A stretch of 23,155 nt of DNA from an uncultured Prevotella sp. (lineage in GTDB: Bacteria; Bacteroidota; Bacteroidia; Bacteroidales; Bacteroidaceae), in assembly GCA_900318855.1 (NCBI GenBank), contig ONMG01000044.1:1-23155 (forward strand). Direction: 5' to 3'. Numbering within the stretch: the stretch's first letter is position 1; each line of letters begins with the position of its first letter. Shown here piece by piece: positions 16,204 to 21,709 of this stretch. Made by a program: the position numbers and the translations under genes. The notes beneath the pieces were generated by a model. It ran no database searches and had not been told where the DNA came from. It was given only the letters and a program-made list of their open reading frames with translations.

Positions 16204-17704
16204 CTTGCTCAATACGATTATTAATAGCCTCTATATGTCGAACATATTGATGATGGAACCAGCGCGTCTGTTCCCTAACACCACCCAGTTGCTGCAAACG
16301 TTCCTGACTCCACGGTCCACCAACCTCCAAATAGAGTGGCGTGCGACATAGATGATAGGTCTTCTTGCGCAGGCAGCGGCCGGTGCCATAAAGATACATA
16401 GGAACGATGTCGATTCCCAACTCTTTGGCCACATGGAATGCACCTTGGTGGAAACGATCTACCCGCAGGTCTTTCGAACGTGTGCCCTCCGGGAATATGG
16501 CGATGCTATAGCCACGCTCAACGAGCGAGCGGAAACGGGGCATCAGCGCCTCGAGTCCTTCAGAGGCCGGGTAGTATTCGGCATGGTGGATGAGAAATCC
16601 ATAGAGGGGATTATGCCACACCCAGTTGTTGGTCAGGAAAATCATCCTCGGTGTGAGGGCAAGCAGACAGATAAGGTCGAGGTGGGACTGATGGTTGCAG
16701 ATATACACTGACGGACATTGGGGGTCGTAGTCAGGCGATATCTTGTCACGGAATGTGGTGCCGGGAATGCCGATATGGAGCACCACTACACGCGCGGCAC
16801 GGTAAATCAGTAGATGGATATTCCATTTCTTCCGCTCAGTCATGCGGCCACAGTGAACGTAGAGCCAGGTCAGTGGCGTGATAACCAGCACCATGAAAAA
16901 CAGAAAAAACAGCAGTGTGCCCACCGTCCGCAACACCGTCATTGCTCCTCTCCATAAGCAGAGAGGAAGACCATAGACCACGGAAAGCAAGCAGAGCAAG
17001 ATGTTGAGGATGCTGATGCGCGTGAAGTCGATCGCCGGACGGAAATGACTCACCCGCTCCTCTCGGGGCGGATAATAGACGTCAACGGGAATGGAGCGTA
17101 TCTTCACTCCATGCCACGAAGCGAAGACCAGTAACTCCAGCTCAGCCTCGTAGCGCGAGGTGAGCCACCTGAGCCCTTTGAGCTTCTTCAGAGGATAGAG
17201 GCGAAAGCCTGTCTGTGTGTCGTCTAAGACATGGAAGGTCTGAACGGCGAACCAGAAATTGGAGAAGCTGTTGGCAAACTTGCTGCCTCCCGACCGCTCC
17301 TTCCCCTCCAGGCGACGACTGCCCACGATGAGTGCTCCAGGCCACTGCTGATTGGCATGAAGGAAGGCGGGGATGTCCTTGGCCAAATGCTGACCGTCGG
17401 CGTCCATCGTGATAGCATAGCTGAAGCCCGCCTGTAACGCAGCCCGGAATCCAGTCTTTAAAGCATAGCCCTTCCCATGATTCTGACGATAAGCGACCAA
17501 CGTAATTCCCTTGATGGTCTGCAACAGCTCTGTCGTCCCATCGGTGCTGCCGTCATCGACAACGATCACGTCGGCACAATAGAGCTGGGCATCCTCCACG
17601 ACAGCCCGTATGCTACCTATATTATTATAGGTAGGTATCAGCACACAGATGCCGCGGTCATGGAGCGTCTGCCTCACTGTAGGGATATCGTCGTTCTTTG
17701 TCAT
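16196..17704 (-). CDS. Fused family-2 glycosyltransferase and PlsC-like acyltransferase
   Basis: A 502-residue bifunctional membrane protein. Residues about 18-225 form a GT2 domain close to dolichol/polyprenyl-phosphate sugar transferases: VLIPTYNN (21-28), VVDDGSTDG (48-56), metal-binding DAD (101-103), and TQTGFRLYPL (164-173). Two hydrophobic stretches (about 230-250 and 260-283) follow. A PlsC domain (about 300-490) then has NHQSHLD (His338, Asp343, exact H-X4-D) and FPEGTRS (404-410). GT/acyltransferase proteins of this kind occur in aryl-polyene and flexirubin clusters and are thought to join the polyene to a glycolipid. It starts 12 nt after the dehydratase gene. A sequencing frameshift or gene merger is unlikely because the frame is open throughout and both domains are complete. 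Confidence 0.9.
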   Translation of the reverse strand: MTKNDDIPTVRQTLHDRGICVLIPTYNNIGSIRAVVEDAQLYCADVIVVDDGSTDGTTELLQTIKGITLVAYRQNHGKGYALKTGFRAALQAGFSYAITMDADGQHLAKDIPAFLHANQQWPGALIVGSRRLEGKERSGGSKFANSFSNFWFAVQTFHVLDDTQTGFRLYPLKKLKGLRWLTSRYEAELELLVFASWHGVKIRSIPVDVYYPPREERVSHFRPAIDFTRISILNILLCLLSVVYGLPLCLWRGAMTVLRTVGTLLFFLFFMVLVITPLTWLYVHCGRMTERKKWNIHLLIYRAARVVVLHIGIPGTTFRDKISPDYDPQCPSVYICNHQSHLDLICLLALTPRMIFLTNNWVWHNPLYGFLIHHAEYYPASEGLEALMPRFRSLVERGYSIAIFPEGTRSKDLRVDRFHQGAFHVAKELGIDIVPMYLYGTGRCLRKKTYHLCRTPLYLEVGGPWSQERLQQLGGVREQTRWFHHQYVRHIEAINNRIEQDV

Positions 17705-17716
17705 GCCACGAGCCGA

Positions 17717-18091
17717 TTAACACTTTGCCTTGCAGGTAAAAGAGATAGAACTAAAGAGATGGCTGTCATTGTTCACATCCACCTTGGCAGTGACCGTTGT
17801 TTCGTCGACTACCATCTTGCTGAAAGTAAAGGTGACCTCGGGTGATTCAATGGGTGAGAGAATATAGAGGAACTTGACATTCTTGATGTCGGTTATCTCA
17901 TACTCCCGTTCCATACGGGCCTCGATGAGTTCCTTAGCCATCTGCATAATGCATACACCCGGAGTGACGGGCTCACCCGGGAAATGAGCCTTGTAGATAA
18001 TGCTGTCCGACAACAATCTCACGCAGCACACCATTCCGTCGGCTGTCGGCATGATGTCATTGATCTTGAAAAGCTGGTTCTTCAATTTCAT
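17717..18091 (-). CDS. FabZ-like 3-hydroxyacyl-ACP dehydratase
   Basis: A 124-residue single hot-dog-fold protein. AHFPGEPVTPGVCIMQ (35-50) is the FabA/FabZ active-site signature, with His36 as the catalytic base. The usual acidic partner on the central helix may be Glu54 or Glu57. In polyene clusters such a dehydratase (ApeI/ApeP-like) removes water after each ketoreduction to create conjugated double bonds. The ATG at 18091 is preferred over an in-frame TTG at 18103. The reading frame overlaps the preceding gene by 35 nt. A partner ketoreductase is missing from the window. Confidence 0.88.
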   Translation of the reverse strand: MKLKNQLFKINDIMPTADGMVCCVRLLSDSIIYKAHFPGEPVTPGVCIMQMAKELIEARMEREYEITDIKNVKFLYILSPIESPEVTFTFSKMVVDETTVTAKVDVNNDSHLFSSISFTCKAKC

Positions 18092-18548
18092 CGTCTGTAT
18101 CAATATCTTTAAGGGGTGTGAACTTAAACTTTATCTTGTACTTCTCATCTTGCCAGACAGTCTGGCCATCGCGCAGGGCGTGGAGCACCTCGCGCAAGTC
18201 CTTACGAATGACACCACGTATATACCACTTGTCAATCATTGGAAGGACAGCAGTCAGCCTGACCTCGTCGTTGCTGATGGCATATCGAAATTCCATAGCT
18301 GTAATGCCAAACTCGTTGAAGATGGCCCCACGGATGCTGTCGCCCTTGTGAGAGAGGATGCAGATACCACTGATATAACCTTGCTGCATCTCTATCATAG
18401 TTTGCAACTTCACCACCGCGCTGTCTTTCTGCGGGTAGAGCGAGTCGCCCGCTGCCATGCACTGCTGTTGGGGGCTCTCGGGACTGGAAGTCTGAGTCCA
18501 ACCGCAGAGACAACAGCACAAGCTAACGAATACTAAAAAGGTCCGCAT
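18057..18548 (-). CDS. Small secreted LolB/DUF3261-like protein (uncertain family)
   Basis: A 163-residue exported protein from the ATG at 18548, which starts directly with a signal sequence (MRTFLVFVSLCCCLCGW). An ATG at 18572 would add eight residues. Several Cys lie in the hydrophobic segment, so a lipoprotein is possible but the lipobox is not canonical. The mature part shows alternating beta-strand patterns (ISGICILSHKGDSIRGAIFN, then EFGITAMEFRYAI), recalling LolB-like DUF3261 proteins that accompany LolA-like proteins and MMPL exporters in aryl-polyene clusters. That assignment rests on context and pattern only. It overlaps the LolA-like gene by 26 nt and the dehydratase gene by 35 nt. 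Confidence 0.72.
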   Translation of the reverse strand: MRTFLVFVSLCCCLCGWTQTSSPESPQQQCMAAGDSLYPQKDSAVVKLQTMIEMQQGYISGICILSHKGDSIRGAIFNEFGITAMEFRYAISNDEVRLTAVLPMIDKWYIRGVIRKDLREVLHALRDGQTVWQDEKYKIKFKFTPLKDIDTDDEIEEPAFQDQ

Positions 18549-19137
18549 GGAGAGGTTGGTTGCTTTTGACATTCTTCAGCACGATGACGGTCTTATCGCC
18601 ATTCTTCTCCACCAGCTGCACGGCGGACACCGTCCCGCGCTGGTAGTTGAAGACCACGCTGATGGACTGGAACATCTGCTTCATCGTCTTGCTCTGTGGG
18701 GTCATGAGCGCCTTCCAGTTGTTACCACTGCCAGACAGGGCCACCTTGAAGTCACGAGAGCTGTCGACACACTTGCCCAGCACGGAGTTCATCATAATGC
18801 GCGTAATCTCCTTGAACATCTTATTCTGCTCCACGTTGATTACGTCGTTACGCCCTTGGCTCTTCAGCTTCACTTGATTGCCGTTAAGCACAAAGGTATA
18901 TTGATAGGGAGAGAGATACTGCCAACGGAGCTTACCTGTCTGCTGGTAGTACATCTTGCCACGGGAGATAAGCTTGGAGTTGAGCATCCTCACCGTCTTG
19001 GTCTGCACGAAGTCACATTCCATTGTCTTCATCTGTGCAGCCACAGTGTTGACGCGCTGCCGTACCTGATTCACCGTCTGTGCCGACACCGTCAGTGCGC
19101 AACACCATAATATGAGTGATAATAATAAATGCCTCAT
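18523..19137 (-). CDS. LolA-like outer-membrane lipoprotein carrier
   Basis: A 204-residue periplasmic protein with a signal peptide (MRHLLLSLILWCCALTVSA, cut before QTV). The mature protein matches the LolA pattern: an N-terminal helix, then MECDFVQTK, SRGKMYYQQTGKLRWQYLSP and YTFVLNGNQ, a half-barrel for binding lipid chains. Family role: carrying lipidated cargo across the periplasm. Its place in the operon suggests a dedicated carrier for the pigment lipid released by the MMPL exporter, rather than the housekeeping LolA. The ATG follows the TAG of the EamA-like gene with no gap. Confidence 0.88.
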   Translation of the reverse strand: MRHLLLSLILWCCALTVSAQTVNQVRQRVNTVAAQMKTMECDFVQTKTVRMLNSKLISRGKMYYQQTGKLRWQYLSPYQYTFVLNGNQVKLKSQGRNDVINVEQNKMFKEITRIMMNSVLGKCVDSSRDFKVALSGSGNNWKALMTPQSKTMKQMFQSISVVFNYQRGTVSAVQLVEKNGDKTVIVLKNVKSNQPLHADLFSIR

Positions 19138-19491
19138 CTATTTAGCTATTAATATACAACCTATAATAATCAGCGTCACTCCCACCCATTTCAAGGCCGA
19201 GACCTCCTCGTGGAAGAAGATGACAGCTGCGAACATGCCAAAAACATAGCTCAGGCTCACCACGGGATAGGAGGTGGAGAAGGGGAAGACCTTGACGATA
19301 TACATCCACAGCAGTGAGGCCACGCCGAAGCAAGCTCCACAAGCTGCGAACGGCCAGTTGGTGAGCAGGTCGCCCCAAAAGGTCCATGACCATGCAAAGG
19401 GACGCATGCGCATCATGGCAAACTTCAGAAACACCTGTCCGCCACAGAGCAATAGACTCTGAATGATGGCTAAAGGGATGATTCTCCACAT
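19138..19491 (-). CDS. Small four-TM EamA/SMR-type transporter (ArnE/ArnF-like)
   Basis: A 117-residue inner-membrane protein with four hydrophobic segments (about 3-24, 33-53, 58-90 and 96-115). The end, SALKWVGVTLIIIGCILIAK, and the SYPVVSLSYVFGMF and FFHEEVS segments are typical of EamA/SMR half-size transporters such as the ArnE/ArnF flippase subunits. The ATG at 19491 is chosen because upstream residues in the open frame are polar and overlap the ketoacyl synthase; it leaves a 22-nt overlap with that gene. With the GT2 domain of 16196-17704 it could form a polyprenyl-linked sugar synthesis/flipping pair, which is inference. Confidence 0.85.
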   Translation of the reverse strand: MWRIIPLAIIQSLLLCGGQVFLKFAMMRMRPFAWSWTFWGDLLTNWPFAACGACFGVASLLWMYIVKVFPFSTSYPVVSLSYVFGMFAAVIFFHEEVSALKWVGVTLIIIGCILIAK

Positions 19492-21380
19492 GACAACAAC
19501 ATTGTTAGGGAATGAATGGAAGGCCGCGGTGTGCCCTTCCCTATCTGTGACAAAAGCTTCTGCGCCAGAGGGGGAGTCTCGTCGTGACAGCCCACCAGCA
19601 CCGTGCGGCAACGACCCGACTTGAGGAGCATCACAGCCTGCAGAATGGCCCAACACAGACTGTCGCCTTGCTGTGTGATGGTGACATTGTAGCCATGGTC
19701 TTTCAACTTAATGGCCACCGCACTGCCTATCGTGTTATGAGTGCTCTGCATGAAATAGGTGGGTTTTATCATCTCCTCGCCGTTGTCGACGAGTTCATCC
19801 AGCACGTTCAGGCTACTGTCCAGGCAGCCCCACGCCGTTGCCGTAACAATGGCATCGGGACTGTCGATGCCCGCCTCGCTAAGTGCCTCATACGATGACA
19901 GCAGGGCCGACTTGATAATCTTGCCCATGCGCCGCATTTCCATCGGCTTGACATAATTCCTTAGCCGTGGCAAATCAGCCTCATCATGGATATCCACGCT
20001 CGAGAGCAGCCGGATGCCTCCAACGGCCGCCAGAGACTTACCCTCACCCCTCTCATCTTGTGATGAGGCAGCCTGGCTCACAGCTTCAGCCATCAGCGAA
20101 TTGACAGTCCGCGCACTCTCTGTTGCCGACCACCGGACGACGGGCTCGGCTTCGCTGTGTACAGAGACATTTTCCTTTAATGAAAAGAGGAGTGCGGAGT
20201 CGTTGCCACCAAAGCCAAAGGCATTACTCAGCACATGGACCGGACGGGCATTGTCATTTCCCAGGGTGGGCACGATGCCGTCGTCCATAGCCACATGCCA
20301 GCCGAGGTTAGCTGGGAGAAAATGATGGTGCATGGCCAGCAGACAGATGACCGCCTCGATGCTGCCCGACGCACTCGTCGTATGGCCGGTAAACGACTTC
20401 GTGCTCGACACCGGTGGCAGGGCCTCGCCAAACAGCCGCCGCAGAGCCACACTCTCGCTACGGTCGTTATCAGGTGTCCCTGTACCGTGGGCATTGACAT
20501 ACTGTATGTCCGACGGCTTCAGCGCAGCCATTTCCAGTGCTTGCCGCATCGCCTGGTAAGCACCTTCACCATCCGACGACGATGCCGTCTGATGATAAGC
20601 ATCACAAGCATTGCCCCACCCACTGAGGAAGCCGTAGACTTTACGCTGGCTGACGCGCACGTCGTCGGCACGCTCCATGACGAGATAGGCGGCGCCCTCG
20701 CCAAGGTTTAAACCCGCCCGCTGACGGTCAAAAGGCCGACAGGGCTCGTGGTCGAGAATCATCAAAGAGTTGAAGCCGTTGAGATGGAACGCTGACAGCG
20801 ACTCGGTGCCGCCGGCCACAACCACATCAGCCAATCTCATGTCGAGAAGCTGGGCACCAAGGATGATGGCATTGGCTGCCGACGAGCATGCTGTGGAGAG
20901 GGTGGTATAGTCGTCGAAACAATCGAAATAGTGAGCCATGCCCGCCGTGGTACTACCACAATCGTGGTGGCGCAGGCACTCCAGAACTTCTTGGGGCAGA
21001 TGGTCATCGGCATGGGCACGCAGCTCCGAATAGTGCTGTTCCGTAATATCCATGCCACCCACCGTAGTGCCGTTGACGAGCACCACCCGTCGGCCGGCAG
21101 CACGATGGACGTCGGCCTCGTGAACGGCTTGTCGAAGAGCGGAGATACCCAACAACTCCGTGCGGCTGACCTCCTTCGAGACGTCCATACCAAGGGCTGT
21201 CTTCAGGTCGTCATTGGACAGCTTCACTTCGCCGACAGGAAGCTCACGATGGACAGAATGGAGGTAGCGCATGGTGCCAATACCCGTCCGGCGGCGAAGC
21301 AAGGCGTCAAGCATCTGCTCCTTGTCATTGCCGATGGCGCAGATGATGCCCGTTCCGGTGATAGCAATGCTCTTCATCAT
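19470..21380 (-). CDS. Beta-ketoacyl-ACP synthase fused to a degenerate synthase-like C-terminal domain
   Basis: A 636-residue chain-extension enzyme. Residues 1-405 form a complete FabF-type synthase with Cys165 (STACSS), His298 (NAHGTGTPDND), His333 (SFTGHTTSASGS) and the glycine-rich NAFGFGGND (387-394). After a polar linker (about 405-450), residues about 452-636 resemble the N-terminal half of a ketoacyl synthase (Ketoacyl-synt_2-like: PTYFMQSTHNTIGSAVAI, 540-557). A gap-free comparison of Tyr158-Gly191 with Tyr564-Gly597 puts Gln571 at the catalytic Cys position, as in chain-length factors and KSQ domains. It is preceded by the main ACP gene, and a strong Shine-Dalgarno lies 5 nt before ATG 21380 and 8 nt before ATG 21377; either start is possible. 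Confidence 0.9.
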   Translation of the reverse strand: MMKSIAITGTGIICAIGNDKEQMLDALLRRRTGIGTMRYLHSVHRELPVGEVKLSNDDLKTALGMDVSKEVSRTELLGISALRQAVHEADVHRAAGRRVVLVNGTTVGGMDITEQHYSELRAHADDHLPQEVLECLRHHDCGSTTAGMAHYFDCFDDYTTLSTACSSAANAIILGAQLLDMRLADVVVAGGTESLSAFHLNGFNSLMILDHEPCRPFDRQRAGLNLGEGAAYLVMERADDVRVSQRKVYGFLSGWGNACDAYHQTASSSDGEGAYQAMRQALEMAALKPSDIQYVNAHGTGTPDNDRSESVALRRLFGEALPPVSSTKSFTGHTTSASGSIEAVICLLAMHHHFLPANLGWHVAMDDGIVPTLGNDNARPVHVLSNAFGFGGNDSALLFSLKENVSVHSEAEPVVRWSATESARTVNSLMAEAVSQAASSQDERGEGKSLAAVGGIRLLSSVDIHDEADLPRLRNYVKPMEMRRMGKIIKSALLSSYEALSEAGIDSPDAIVTATAWGCLDSSLNVLDELVDNGEEMIKPTYFMQSTHNTIGSAVAIKLKDHGYNVTITQQGDSLCWAILQAVMLLKSGRCRTVLVGCHDETPPLAQKLLSQIGKGTPRPSIHSLTMLLSCGESSL

Positions 21381-21385
21381 TGTAT

Positions 21386-21391
21386 CCTCCT
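21386..21391 (-). promoter_or_regulatory. Strong Shine-Dalgarno of the downstream ketoacyl synthase
   Basis: AGGAGG on the minus strand lies 5 nt from ATG 21380 and 8 nt from the adjacent ATG 21377. The spacing favours the second ATG. A full Shine-Dalgarno is unusual in Bacteroidetes, where most genes here have none. Confidence 0.7.
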
Positions 21392-21412
21392 CTTCATGCT
21401 AAGCCTCGGAAG

Positions 21413-21673
21413 TTATTTCTTGCGGTTCTTGGACACATAGTCGGCCATGGCCGCCACACTCTTAAAGATTTCCTTTCCCTGGGCGGCACTGGCGAGCTTG
21501 ATGCCATATTTTTTCTCCATGAGCATAATAAGCTCCAGAGCGTCGATGGAGTCCAAGCCAAGGCCTTCATCGCCAAAGAGCGGAGCCTCGGCATCGATGT
21601 CGGCGGGCGTCATCTCTTCCAGGTTCAACGCTTCTATAATCTCTTTCTTCAGTTGGGTTATTAAATCTTCCAT
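21413..21673 (-). CDS. Acyl carrier protein (main chain-extension ACP)
   Basis: An 86-residue acidic helical protein. FGDEGLGLDSIDALELIMLM contains the phosphopantetheine site, Ser42. The N-terminal LITQLKKEIIEALNL helix and C-terminal FKSVAAMADYVSKN helix complete the fold. The ATG at 21673 is chosen; an in-frame TTG at 21688 would add five residues. It sits between two ketoacyl synthase genes (36-nt and 32-nt gaps) and is the likely carrier for chain growth, comparable to an aryl-polyene cluster ACP. Confidence 0.93.
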   Translation of the reverse strand: MEDLITQLKKEIIEALNLEEMTPADIDAEAPLFGDEGLGLDSIDALELIMLMEKKYGIKLASAAQGKEIFKSVAAMADYVSKNRKK

Positions 21674-21709
21674 CTTTATCCTTTTCAATATGTTATCGTA
21701 TTCTTCCGC

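Noticed and set aside
19492..19656. N-terminal extension of the EamA-like protein
   Set aside because: The extra 55 residues are polar, low in membrane character, and overlap the ketoacyl synthase coding region. The small-transporter family starts directly with TM1, as the ATG at 19491 gives.
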